A stretch of DNA of 64,000 nucleotides. It comes from Candidatus Anammoxibacter sp. (GTDB lineage Bacteria > Planctomycetota > Brocadiia > Brocadiales > Anammoxibacteraceae). The stretch's first letter is position 1, and each line of letters opens with the position of its first letter. Position numbers and translations under genes: made by a program. This document shows, one piece after another, positions 53,754-62,550 of this stretch. A model generated the notes under the pieces. That model was not told the origin of the DNA. It saw only the letters and a list, made by a program, of their open reading frames with translations, and made no database searches. Location of the stretch: contig JAIQZQ010000063.1 of assembly GCA_021777105.1 (NCBI GenBank), positions 58,884 through 122,883 on the forward strand, written 5' to 3'.

Positions 53754-55268
53754 TTATTTCATCCTCCTCCTCGCATTTTCTAATTTGTCGTGGACGGACT
53801 TAGTGTAAGGATGATCATCTCCAAGTTTTGCCCGGAACACTTTTAAAGACATTTCGTAAAACTCAATAGCCTTTTTATACTTTCCTAATGCTTTCCATGC
53901 CATTCCGAGGTTATTCCACCTAATAGCGATTTTTGGGTGATCCTTGCCGAAAGTGTGAATATCGCTTTTTAGAGCTAAGTCGTAAAATTCAATAGCCTTT
54001 TTATACTCTCCCAATGAATCCCATGCGCCACCGATGTTATTCCACCTGGTAGCGACTTTTGGGTGATCTTTTCCGAAAGTATTAATATCGCTTTTGATGG
54101 CCAAGTCGAAAAATTCAATAGCCTTTTTATGCTCTCCCAATGCTTCCCATGCCATTCCGATGTTATTCCAATAAACAGCGACGTTTGGATGATTTTTTCC
54201 GAAAGTGTGAATATCGCTTTTTAGAGCCAGGTCGAAAAATTCAATAGCCTTTTTATACTCGGCTAATGCTTGCCATGCAGTTCCTATGTTATTCCATCTA
54301 ATAGCAACTTTTGGATGATCCTTGCCGAAAGAGTTAATATTGCTTTTTAGAGCCAAGTCGAAAAATTCAATAGCCTTTTTATACTCGGCTAATGATTGCC
54401 ATACCATTCCGATGTTATTCCATCCAATAGCGACGTTTGGATGATTTTTTCCGAAAGTGCGAATATCGCTTTTGATGGCCAAGTCGAAAAATTCAATAGC
54501 CTTTTTATACTCGCCCAATGCTTGCCATGCTGCCCCGATGTTATTCCAATCAATTGCAACATCTGGATGATCTTTGCCGAAAGTGTTAATATCGCTTTTC
54601 AATGCCATCTCGTAATATTCTATTGCCTTTTTATACTCGCCTAAATCGTGAAGGATACTGCCGTATTGATTTAGGTAAATGGCGTTGTTTGTGGCAAGTT
54701 GTGCAGCCTTAAAATAGTATTTTTCAGCTTCTTTATACTCTATCTTAAGCTCTTTAATGGAACCTAATTCATAAGCGTCTGCGGCGGCTTTTTTGTTTTG
54801 CTCCTCGGCGATTTTTAAATTTTGCTCAAGGGAGCGTTGCAATAACTCTTCGGCTTTGTCAAGATTGCCGTTTGCCAACTCCTCCCTTGCCTGAAGCGCC
54901 AGTTTTTCATCCGGCGCGCGTTGGGATAAGCGTTGTTCCAACTCTTTGTATTTTTTAGTCCACTCCTTAATGAGTTTGTCGCGGTTCTCAATGGCTACAT
55001 CTTTGTTGTCAAGTTGCTCCAAAAGTCTATTAACAAGCTTTTGGTTTTTAATTTGTTCTAAAAGCTCGTCTATAACTTTTTGTTGAAACCCGTATGTTAT
55101 GTTTACATCGCCTTGGACGTCGCGCACTATGGGGCTTTTGTCGCCATCTGTTGATAATTGCGCAAACACGATTGGCGTAGCGGGCATACTCAACAGCGCG
55201 GATAACAATATGGTTTTCAACCTCTTGCTTGAAATTAAAACAAATTTTGAAGTGTTTTTAATAGTCAA
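53754..55268 (-). CDS. TPR repeat protein, secreted or membrane-facing (cassette 1)
   Basis: A 504-residue protein, read from the TTG at 55268, which has aaggag nine bases upstream and overlaps the stop of the small upstream ORF by 11 bases. The homologous gene at 57935-59554 begins identically with TTG. It starts with a signal-like segment (LKTILLSALLSMPATPIVFA), then the motif DGDKSPIVRDVQGDVNITY, a coiled coil (about 60-190), and TPRs. Six 42-residue units carry WNNIG(A/M/T)AW(Q/K)ALGEYKKAIEFFDLA...FGKDHPxVA, of the kinesin-light-chain/NPHP3 type. Units are nearly identical at the DNA level, so copy number can vary. The role is unknown; TPRs bind proteins. Confidence 0.85.
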   Translation of the reverse strand: MTIKNTSKFVLISSKRLKTILLSALLSMPATPIVFAQLSTDGDKSPIVRDVQGDVNITYGFQQKVIDELLEQIKNQKLVNRLLEQLDNKDVAIENRDKLIKEWTKKYKELEQRLSQRAPDEKLALQAREELANGNLDKAEELLQRSLEQNLKIAEEQNKKAAADAYELGSIKELKIEYKEAEKYYFKAAQLATNNAIYLNQYGSILHDLGEYKKAIEYYEMALKSDINTFGKDHPDVAIDWNNIGAAWQALGEYKKAIEFFDLAIKSDIRTFGKNHPNVAIGWNNIGMVWQSLAEYKKAIEFFDLALKSNINSFGKDHPKVAIRWNNIGTAWQALAEYKKAIEFFDLALKSDIHTFGKNHPNVAVYWNNIGMAWEALGEHKKAIEFFDLAIKSDINTFGKDHPKVATRWNNIGGAWDSLGEYKKAIEFYDLALKSDIHTFGKDHPKIAIRWNNLGMAWKALGKYKKAIEFYEMSLKVFRAKLGDDHPYTKSVHDKLENARRRMK

Positions 55269-55485
55269 TTTTAACGTCTCCTTTAACATCCTCAATAATC
55301 GGGCTTTTGTTGCCCGATGTTCTATTGCCACCATTTTCCAGATTATTGGAGCCTGCAAATATAGCGAAAATTGCAGCTATTGCGCCAATAGAGGCTACAA
55401 TAACTCCCCATAAAGCTATTTTGTTTGATGTGGTGAGTTTGCGGTATCTTTTAAAGATGCCTGATTTGGGTTTATGATTTTTCAT
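55258..55485 (-). CDS. Small single-span membrane protein overlapping TPR gene (cassette 1)
   Basis: A 75-residue protein: MKNHKPKSGIFKRYRKLTTSNKIALWGVIVASIGAIAAIFAIF (in parts: a basic KPKSGIFKRYRKLTTSNK leader, one hydrophobic segment WGVIVASIGAIAAIFAIF) and a tail SGNKSPIIEDVKGDVKIDY. The tail repeats the G-x-K-SPI-x-DV-x-GDV-x-I-x-Y motif found near the N-terminus of the downstream TPR protein. The stop overlaps the TPR start by 11 bases, so the two are translationally coupled. The positive-inside leader predicts a cytoplasmic N-terminus and a periplasmic tail. Confidence 0.75.
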   Translation of the reverse strand: MKNHKPKSGIFKRYRKLTTSNKIALWGVIVASIGAIAAIFAIFAGSNNLENGGNRTSGNKSPIIEDVKGDVKIDY

Positions 55486-55794
55486 AAGGTTTTCCTTAAA
55501 TCAAAACTTAAAAAAATCAAACATGATTCCGTCGCAATAGTTTACTTCAAAACTTGGAAATTACTTGAAAATTTTTTGCCTTACAGTGATAATAATAAAA
55601 GATTTTCTTCTTGTGATTTAGATTCTTTAGTAGGTAAACGCCGGCTCCATGCCGTGTGTTCAAGAAATTGAACCTAGCCTGCTAAAGAATCTTTTATTTT
55701 TTCCACGGATAGTTCGTTCCTCAAGTCATAGTAAACCCCGTAGTTTTTAAATCTTTTATCATCAAGGTCGATTATTCTTGCAAATTTTTCATTA

Positions 55795-55973
55795 GGCAGT
55801 GTCCATAAATTAATTGGATTTTTACACCCCTAATTGTCTCAACTTTGAAGCAATCTTCAATCGGCGCATCCTCAACGCGGCTTAGGCCGCGCTTCCGGTG
55901 AGCCTCAATCAGCTTGTCCAAATTTGAACCAATTTGAAGCGTAAAGAATGCCAATTAATTTATGGACACTGCC
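55795..55973. mobile_element. MITE-like element E1, copy 3, with perfect 23-bp ends
   Basis: A 179-bp element with 23-bp terminal inverted repeats that match perfectly: ggcagtgtccataaattaat... (55795-55817) and its complement (55951-55973). The inside carries tcttcaatcggcgcatcctc and the hairpin cgcggcttaggccgcg, related to copies 1 and 2, but the terminal repeats differ from theirs. A minus-strand frame of 60 codons runs through it. The ends resemble those of IS256-like transposons by eye, which I cannot confirm. Confidence 0.75.
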
Positions 55974-56105
55974 TTAACGTAATTAAAATACCGGTCTTCA
56001 TGCTTTTCTATTTAAAGCCTCTGCGGAACTATGTATTCTTTGCGGCCTCTGCGTTTATATAGGCGCAATGGCGAGGGATGTTATCCTTGTTATGCGCACT
56101 TCCAC

Positions 56106-56621
56106 CTATTTAAACCCTATCTTCCCCTTTGGTTTTACCGGCGTAGCAATTAATTGTTTTATTGCGTCAAACACGATTTTAAACTGTTGATCATATTTGC
56201 GTTCCATAGTTTCAACCTTGCTTTGCAAATCTTTGTGAGTTGAAATGATTTCACGGAGTTTTGTAAAAGTCCTGATAATTTGAATATTGACCAATATCGC
56301 TCTTTCGCTATTAAGCACGCTTGAAAGCATAGCTACCCCTTGCTCAGTAAAAGCAAAAGGTTGTCTTCTCAATCCCATTTTCTCTTTATTGGTTATCACA
56401 ATTTGTGACTTCCAATTTTCTGTTTCCTCTTTTGTTAGTTGAAACATAAAATCCATTGTAAAACGCTTAATATTTCTTTTTGTAGCCTGATTTAAAGTCC
56501 TTGCCTCTACGCCGTAAATAGTTGCTAAATCTCGGTCAATTATTACTTTTTTGCCCCTTATAAGCAATATTCTGTTTTCAATTGCTTCATTGGGAATTAG
56601 ATTTTCTTCCGTGTTTTCCAT
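56106..56621 (-). CDS. ORF6N domain protein (phage/mobile-element type)
   Basis: A 171-residue protein from the ATG at 56621 (MENTEENLIPNEAIENRILLIRGKKVIIDRDLA begins in parts: ENRILLIRGKKVIIDRDLA). It contains the ORF6N DNA-binding-like fold: VIIDRDLATIYGVEARTLNQA, RFTMDFMFQLTKEE and QPFAFTEQGVAMLSSVLNSERA. The C-terminus is a coiled coil (LQSKVETMERKYDQQFKIV). The ORF6N domain occurs at the N-termini of phage and mobile-element regulators. A TTG at 56651 is an alternative start. It stands divergently beside the DUF1016 pseudogene. Confidence 0.85.
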   Translation of the reverse strand: MENTEENLIPNEAIENRILLIRGKKVIIDRDLATIYGVEARTLNQATKRNIKRFTMDFMFQLTKEETENWKSQIVITNKEKMGLRRQPFAFTEQGVAMLSSVLNSERAILVNIQIIRTFTKLREIISTHKDLQSKVETMERKYDQQFKIVFDAIKQLIATPVKPKGKIGFK

Positions 56622-56892
56622 GAAAATGGCATCTTGATTGATCAAAACCAAAATTCATAGCAAAGCGTTTATGGAGTGTTGGTCTTGATCGTGGACATTA
56701 AACCATTGCAGGCGTAAATGTCAATTAAAAAACAAGCCGTCTAGGCGTTTAAAACAGCAGTTTTTAGAAGGCAACATTCTTATGGGAGAGACAAATAGTT
56801 TGGCTATGCTATTTATTTGTAAATGGCATTTGAGAACCATAAATTTATTGAGAACACGGGCAATATAGATTTTTTTATCGTTCTAAAGATAA

Positions 56893-57687
56893 AAGGGATT
56901 CAGCCGTTCAAACCTTCAGTATATGCGTCTTTTGTATATAAAATATCCAAAATGCCAGACGCTGTCTGGCAAATTGAGTTGGTCGCATTATTCTGAATTG
57001 CTTTCCGTATCCGATGATCTGGCGCGTTCATTTTACGAAAAACAATGTATTAATGAAAATTGGTCGGTGCGTGAACTTAAACGGCAACGGGAAACCGGAC
57101 TATTTGAAAGGATAGCCCTGAGCAAAGACAAGTCAGGCGTGTTGGAACTTGCCCAAAAGGGCCAGATTATTGAAGATGTGTTGGATATCGTTAAAGATCC
57201 CTATGTTTTTGAATTTTTGCAAATGCCGGAAAAGCTGCGATATTCAGAGAAGGAGCTTGAAAAAAGGCTTATTGATAACCTGGGCCGTTTTCTGCTTGAA
57301 CTTGGCAAGGGCTTTGCCTATATCGCCAATCAATACCGGATAACCATTAATAATACCCACTACCATACCGACTTGGTGTTTTATCACAGGATTCTTAAAT
57401 GTTTTGTGCTGATAGATTTAAAACTTGGCAAGGTAAACCACCAGGATATCGGGCAGATGAATCTTTATCTCAATTATTTTAAAGAGGAAGAGAACGCTGA
57501 AGATGATAATGCTCCGGTAGGTATTGTGTTAGGCGCGGACAAGGACGAGATACTGGTTAATTATGCAACCGGTTCCATCTCTAATAAATTGTTTGTTTCA
57601 AAATACCAGCTATATATACCGGATAAAAAGATGCTTGAAGACGAGTTGCGGTTTTTGCTGGAGCAGGAAGGCGAGGAGAGCCCCTGA
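56893..57687 (+). pseudogene. 5'-truncated DUF1016 (YhcG-type) nuclease gene
   Basis: The frame open from 56893 to the stop at 57687 translates as KGFSRSNLQYMRLLYIKYPK then CQTLSGKLSWSHYSELLSV, the centre of a DUF1016/PDDEXK nuclease protein, and continues through ELEKRLIDNLGRFLLELGKG and DLVFYHRILKCFVLIDLKLG, the PD-(D/E)XK core with E/D-x-K. Members are normally about 330-380 residues, but here the first 80-100 residues before GFSRSNLQ are missing and a stop sits just upstream. The ATG at 56923 falls inside the normal domain. Residual coding density is intact, so it may still be translated in part. Confidence 0.75.
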
Positions 57688-57934
57688 GGTCTGAATATCT
57701 AAATGTTGCAAAACCTTTTTTGTAAAAATTGCGCTAAATCAGCCGGCTAATCATTGACCACGAAGCCGGGGCCATACTTCAGGGGCGGGCTAGACACCTC
57801 TTGCCCGCATTGAATTGTGCCCAAACTCTGGTTTTGGAACGGGCCGGCGTAAAATATGCCAACGAACGGCGGCTTTATTCCAACGCACAGGCTCGCTTGC
57901 CCTCCACGGCGCAAGGACGCACCTGCGCTACATT

Positions 57935-59554
57935 TTATTTCATCATCACCTTTGCGTATTCCAGATTGCCCTGCACAGATTTAGTGTATGGATGATCATC
58001 TCCAAGTTTTGCCCTGAACACTTTTAAAGACATTTCGTAATACTCAATAGCTTTTTTATACTCGCCCAATGCTCTCCATGCCATTCCGATGTTATTCCAA
58101 TCAATTGCAACATCTGGATGATCTTTTCCAAAAGTCTTAATATCGCTTTTTAGAGCCAAGTCGTAAAATTCAATAGCCTTTTTATACTCGCCTAATGAAT
58201 CCCATGCCGCCCCGATGTTATTCCAATCAATTGCAACATCTGGATGATCTTTTCCGAAAGTCTTAATATCGCTTTTTAGAGCCAAGTCGTAAAATTCAAT
58301 AGCCTTTTTATACTCGCCCAATGCTTTCCATGCCATTCCGAGGTTATTCCACCTTAATGCTACCTTTGGGTGATCTTTTCCAAAAGTGTTAATACCGCTA
58401 TTGAGAGCCAAGTCGAAAAATTTAATAGCCTTTTTATGCTCGCCCAATGCTTGCCATGCCGCCCCGATGTTATTCCCTCTGATAGCGACTTTTGGATGAT
58501 CTTTTCCGAAAGTGTGAATATCACTTTTCAGAGCCATCTCATAAAATTCAATAGCCTTTTTATACTCCCCTAATGAATTCCATGCCATTCCGATGTTATT
58601 CCAATAAACAGCGACGTTTGGATGCTCCTTGCCGAAAGTATTGATATCGCTTTTCAGGGCCAAGTCGTAAAATTCAATAGCCTTTTTATACTTTCCCAAT
58701 GCTTTCCATGCCGCCCCGATGTTATTCCATCTGATAGCGACGTTTGGATGATCTTTTCCGAAAGTGTTAATATCGCTTTTGAGGGCCAAGTCGTAAAATT
58801 CAATAGCCTTTTTATACTCGCCCAATGCTTGCCATGCAGCCCCGATGTTATTCCAATCAATTGCAACATCTGGATGATCTTTGCCGAAAGTGTTAATATC
58901 GCTTTTGAGAGCCATTTCGAAAAATTCAATAGCCTTTTTATACTCGCCTAAATCGTGAAGGATACGGCCATATTGATTAAGGTAAATGGTGTTGTCCGGA
59001 GCAAGTTGTGTTGCTTTTAAATAGTATTTTTGGGCTTCTCTATACTCTATCTTAAGCTCTTTAATGGAGCCTAACTCATAAGCGTCTGCGGCGGCTTTTC
59101 TGTTTTGCTCCTCGTCTATCTTTAAATTTTGCTCAAGGGAGCGTTGCAACAACGCTTCAGCTTTATCAAGATTGCCGTTTGCCAACTCCTCCCTTGCCTG
59201 AAGCGCCAGTTTTTCGTCCGGCGCGCGTTGTGATAAACGTTGTTCCAACGCTTTGTATTTTTTAATCCACTCTTCGATAATTTTGTCGCGTTCGCTAATG
59301 TCAATATCTTTGCGGTCAAGTTGTTCCAAAAGCCTGTCAACGACCTTTTGTTTAACCCCTTCGTATTTTATATTTACATTACCCTGAACGTCTTTCACAA
59401 TTGGGCTTTTATCGCCATTTGTTGATAATTGCGCAAACACGATTGGCGTAGCTGGCAGACTCAACAGCGCAATGATTAAAAGCGCTGATAAAAATATTGT
59501 TTTAAAGCCCTTGCTTGAAATTGATACAAATTTTAAAGTGTTTTTAATAGTCAA
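57935..59554 (-). CDS. TPR repeat protein, secreted or membrane-facing (cassette 2)
   Basis: A 539-residue paralogue of the protein at 53754-55268. It starts at TTG 59554, overlapping the upstream small ORF by 11 bases. The leader LKFVSISSKGFKTIFLSALL (signal-like, ending FAQLS) is followed by GDKSPIVKDVQGNVNIKY. A coiled coil leads to seven 42-residue TPRs with WNNIG-type starts (one variant reads GNNIGAAW) and FGKDHPxVA joints. The repeat order and count differ from cassette 1 (six) and 3 (three). No catalytic domain is present. It ends beside a GC-rich hairpin (57900-57930). Confidence 0.85.
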   Translation of the reverse strand: MTIKNTLKFVSISSKGFKTIFLSALLIIALLSLPATPIVFAQLSTNGDKSPIVKDVQGNVNIKYEGVKQKVVDRLLEQLDRKDIDISERDKIIEEWIKKYKALEQRLSQRAPDEKLALQAREELANGNLDKAEALLQRSLEQNLKIDEEQNRKAAADAYELGSIKELKIEYREAQKYYLKATQLAPDNTIYLNQYGRILHDLGEYKKAIEFFEMALKSDINTFGKDHPDVAIDWNNIGAAWQALGEYKKAIEFYDLALKSDINTFGKDHPNVAIRWNNIGAAWKALGKYKKAIEFYDLALKSDINTFGKEHPNVAVYWNNIGMAWNSLGEYKKAIEFYEMALKSDIHTFGKDHPKVAIRGNNIGAAWQALGEHKKAIKFFDLALNSGINTFGKDHPKVALRWNNLGMAWKALGEYKKAIEFYDLALKSDIKTFGKDHPDVAIDWNNIGAAWDSLGEYKKAIEFYDLALKSDIKTFGKDHPDVAIDWNNIGMAWRALGEYKKAIEYYEMSLKVFRAKLGDDHPYTKSVQGNLEYAKVMMK

Positions 59555-59771
59555 TTTTAACGTCTCCTTTAACGTTTTCTATAATCGGGCTATTGTTGCC
59601 CGATGTTCTATTGCCTCCATTTTCCAGATTATTGGAGCCTGCAAATATAGCGAAAATTGTAGCTATTGCGCCAATAGAGGCTACAATAACTCCCCATAAG
59701 GCTATTTTGTTTGATGTGGTGAGTTTGCGGTATCTTTTAAAGATGCCTGATTTGGGTTTATGATTTTTCAT
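59544..59771 (-). CDS. Small single-span membrane protein overlapping TPR gene (cassette 2)
   Basis: A 75-residue paralogue of the protein at 55258-55485 with only a few differences (for example ...AIATIFAIF... and ENVKGDVKIDY). It starts at an ATG preceded by taccgcaagaacatt, and the same upstream sequence precedes the fused cassette 3 gene at 62550. The stop overlaps the TTG of the TPR gene by 11 bases. Confidence 0.75.
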   Translation of the reverse strand: MKNHKPKSGIFKRYRKLTTSNKIALWGVIVASIGAIATIFAIFAGSNNLENGGNRTSGNNSPIIENVKGDVKIDY

Positions 59772-60329
59772 AATGTTCTTGCGGTATTTAAAAGCTAATG
59801 CGGATTTGAAAAATAGAGACAGTCACACGGATTGTTAACATTAAACCATCACGGATGTAAATGTCAATTAAAAAAGAGGGCGGACGAACCATTAAGAAAA
59901 CATAGGATTAGGATCCAATTGGGGGTTTACTACACAGGTCAAAACGAATGATACTATTCATAACTTGCGCGATGCTTATCACCCTCCCCTAACCCCTCCC
60001 ATCAATGGAGGGGGAATTAAAGGAAATATTTAAATTCAATATAGTGGCTTTATTATTGTCCTCGGTAATAATGTGGATTTTGGTCTTGAAGGAGGATTGT
60101 AATGGTAAAACAGGCAGGATGCCTGTTTTACTATTGCAATACGAGGCGCAGCCTCGTTAATTTGATTCGCGCCAAGGTGCAACCTCGGCTCAACTTGTAA
60201 GCGCTATAACAGAAGATGCTCTAAACGGGTTAAAGTAATTCGCCGTTATTCTTAATCCTCATACGGGGTAAAAAGTGGCAAATGGAGATTCGAATAGAGT
60301 ATACCTTTTTTAGAAGCATAGCAGCCTCG
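59772..60329. repeat. Spacer unit S, copy 1, with gene remnants and hairpins
   Basis: A gap of about 560 bases that recurs almost unchanged at 62551-63140. It contains the REP-like hairpin caggcaggatgcctg (60106-60131) inserted just after an ATG (60102) that has a perfect ggagg Shine-Dalgarno (60091-60095). It also contains cctcgttaatttgattcg, a palindrome acgaggcgcagcctcgt, and a tail reading SAITEDALNGLK (about 60200-60238) homologous to the frameshifted gene at 49873-50072. I read it as the decayed remains of that small gene, interrupted by the hairpin. Confidence 0.65.
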
Positions 60330-61217
60330 TTAATCGTTGCCAACTGCTTGTGAAAATTCGTCAATATTCTGCGCGGTTGCCGCAACAACAAGCAAATTGC
60401 ACATCTTGTCGAGATCATGAATCTCATGCATTCCGCTCAATACCTTTTCCGGTATTGAACCAAACCGTTTTTCCAAAATAGTTTTTATTGCCTTCAGTTC
60501 CTTCTTAATGCCTTCTTCCCTTTCCTCTTCTCTTCCTTTTTTTTCAGCTTCTGCAATCATTTCCGTTATCATTTTGTTTCTCCTTAATAGTGAGCGATTT
60601 ACAAACGCGTCCGTCCAATCTGGAGTTTCCCATTGTAAATCCGCCATTGCAATCGTCATTGCCAATAATTCATCGCGGGTTTCTCCCGCGCTGGTTTTAT
60701 TTATCTTGTTAACACACGCTTCAAATACGTCCTTACGCACATCCTCCGGCACATCCATTAACAATACCAGCGGAGTTAACGCAACATTCTTTTCGAGATA
60801 TTTTTTGTAATCATATGTTGAAAGATATATAGCGTAATATTTGAAATTTGCCACACATATGTCGCCTAGATTTAATTCATAATTTCTCCATCCATCCTTT
60901 TCTTTCCCTTCAAGAAACATTACTACCGTTAACGATACTTTTCCGTATTTTATATAAGTTAGCGCAAAATATTCAAAAGCCCTTTTGCTCATTTCGGCTT
61001 GGCTTTTTTCAAACTCGGAATGAAACAGGGCCTTTTCAGGGTTATCAATACATATCACCCTGTCCATGGTGCGTTCGCTAATAGACAGGCTCTCGGAAAA
61101 TAACGAGACTTCTTCTCCATGATACATTGGGCAAAACTCTTGCGCAAACTCTTTTGGAAAAAGAGCGGTTAAATGTTTCAATATAGTATCATACTTGTTT
61201 TTATCGTCAGGTATCAA
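60330..61217 (-). CDS. Rpn/YhgA-like nuclease with DUF4351-type end
   Basis: A 295-residue protein in the family of PD-(D/E)XK Rpn nucleases. It begins with TTG (MIPDDKNKYDTILKHLTALFP, where the first residue is TTG-coded). The nuclease-like core is FHSEFEKSQAEMSKRAFEYFALTYIKYG (in parts: LFHSEFEKSQAEMSKR). A helical middle with MITEMIAEAEKKGREEEREEG follows, then a C-terminal DUF4351-like domain, AIKTILEKRFGSIPEKVLSGMHEI...ATAQNIDEFSQAV. It sits between TPR cassettes 2 and 3. A truncated copy lies at 63141-63569. The upstream region carries an ATG in a shifted frame, so the true start might need a frameshift. Confidence 0.8.
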   Translation of the reverse strand: MIPDDKNKYDTILKHLTALFPKEFAQEFCPMYHGEEVSLFSESLSISERTMDRVICIDNPEKALFHSEFEKSQAEMSKRAFEYFALTYIKYGKVSLTVVMFLEGKEKDGWRNYELNLGDICVANFKYYAIYLSTYDYKKYLEKNVALTPLVLLMDVPEDVRKDVFEACVNKINKTSAGETRDELLAMTIAMADLQWETPDWTDAFVNRSLLRRNKMITEMIAEAEKKGREEEREEGIKKELKAIKTILEKRFGSIPEKVLSGMHEIHDLDKMCNLLVVAATAQNIDEFSQAVGND

Positions 61218-61278
61218 TTTTATTTCCCATAGATATTAATATGCTGTAACTGCTCATCATCCGCAAAATAAAACTTTA

Positions 61279-61440
61279 TAGAATAGTTTTGACGGAAGCA
61301 GATCAAAAGATTTGTAACTTCATTTGCATAGCTTGATGCCTACATTAAGACCAACTTAATTAAAATTTTCAAGGAAAAACAATTTGTTTTATATACTAGC
61401 CACAGCGCGAAGACGCGCTTACACTACACTACATTTTATT
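61279..61440. repeat. Copy of post-Rpn flank, unit S
   Basis: The sequence from tagaatagttttgacggaagc (in part) through a tttgtaact and a thymine-rich tail to the GC-rich hairpin ccacagcgcgaagacgcgc... recurs at about 63570-63712 with few differences. In copy 1 it lies 61 bases upstream of the Rpn gene, whereas in copy 2 it directly follows the truncated Rpn reading frame. This fixes a deletion of about 505 bp in copy 2. Confidence 0.6.
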
Positions 61441-62550
61441 TCATTTCATCTCCATCCTTACCAATTCCAGATTATCCATCACAGTCTTAGTGGAAGGATG
61501 GCCATCTCCAAGTCTTGCCCGGAACACTTTTAAAGACATCTCGTAAAACTCAATAGCCTTTTTATACTCGCCCAATGCTCTCCATGCCATTCCGATGTTC
61601 TTCCACCTGATAGCGACTTTTGGATGATCTTTGCTGAAAGTATTAATATCGCTATTAAGAGCCAAGTCAAAAAATTTAATAGCCTTTTTATGCTCTCCCA
61701 ATGCTTTCCATGCAGCCCCGATGTTATTCCACCTGATAGCGACTTTTGGATGATCCTTGCCGAAAGTGTTAATATTGTTTTTTAGAGCTAAGTCGAAAAA
61801 TTCAATAGCCTTTTTATACTCTCCTAATGCTTGCCACGCAGCCCCGATGTTATTCCATCTGATAGCGACTTTTGGATGATCTTTTCCAAAAGTATTAATA
61901 TTGCTTTTGAGGGCCTTTTCGTAAAATTCAATAGCTTTTTTATACTCGCCTAAATCATGAAGGATGCTGCCGTAATCATTTAAGTAAAGTGTGTTGTTTG
62001 GGGCAAGTTGTGTTGCCTTTAAATAGTATTTTTGGGCTTCTCTGTACTCTATCTTAAGCTCTTTGATTGAGCCTAATTCATAAGCGTCTGCGGCGGCTTT
62101 TTTGTTTTGCTCATAGGCGATCTTTAAATTTTGCTCAAGGGAGCGTTGCAACAGCTCCTCGGCTTTGTCAAGATTGCCGTTTGCCAACTGCTCCCTTGCC
62201 TGAAGCGCCAGTTTTTCATCCGGCGCGCGTTGGGATAAGCGTTGTTCCAACTCCTTGTATTTTTTAATCCACTCTTCGATAATTTTGTCGCGTTCGCTAA
62301 TGTCTACATCTTTGCGGTCAAGTTGTTCCAAAAGCCTGTTAAGAAGTTTTTGTGAAGGTTTGGATGTTTGGTTTAAATTTTCATTGGCGACTTTGTGGTT
62401 ATTGCCGGGAGCAGGAGAATCTAAAACAGAAATTATTGCTGTTATTGCGCAAATAGAGGCGGCAAACACACCCCATACTGCTATTTTGTTTGAAGTGGTG
62501 AGTTCGCGGTATCTTTTAAAGATGCCTGATTTGGGTTCATGGTTTTCCAT
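61441..62550 (-). CDS. Fused membrane-anchor plus TPR protein (cassette 3)
   Basis: A 369-residue single reading frame that joins the two parts kept separate in cassettes 1 and 2. It starts with the membrane leader ENHEPKSGIFKRYRELTTSN plus one hydrophobic segment (KIAVWGVFAASICAITAIISVL), with the spacer SPAPGNNHKVANENLNQTSKP. The coiled coil and TPRs follow. Only three 42-residue WNNIG units are present, the last variant WKNIGMAW. The signal peptide and the SPI-x-DV-x-GDV motif of the other cassettes are absent, so the fusion removed about 60-80 residues. It should be an inner-membrane protein with a periplasmic TPR domain. Confidence 0.85.
   Translation of the reverse strand: MENHEPKSGIFKRYRELTTSNKIAVWGVFAASICAITAIISVLDSPAPGNNHKVANENLNQTSKPSQKLLNRLLEQLDRKDVDISERDKIIEEWIKKYKELEQRLSQRAPDEKLALQAREQLANGNLDKAEELLQRSLEQNLKIAYEQNKKAAADAYELGSIKELKIEYREAQKYYLKATQLAPNNTLYLNDYGSILHDLGEYKKAIEFYEKALKSNINTFGKDHPKVAIRWNNIGAAWQALGEYKKAIEFFDLALKNNINTFGKDHPKVAIRWNNIGAAWKALGEHKKAIKFFDLALNSDINTFSKDHPKVAIRWKNIGMAWRALGEYKKAIEFYEMSLKVFRARLGDGHPSTKTVMDNLELVRMEMK

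Noticed and set aside
57801..57995. Short plus-strand frames around the GC-rich hairpin
   Set aside because: They cross a repeat and the 3' end of the TPR gene; no ribosome site or family.
53754..62550. CRISPR-like repeat array
   Set aside because: The 126-bp periodic repeats are coding TPR units without variable spacers; no cas genes.
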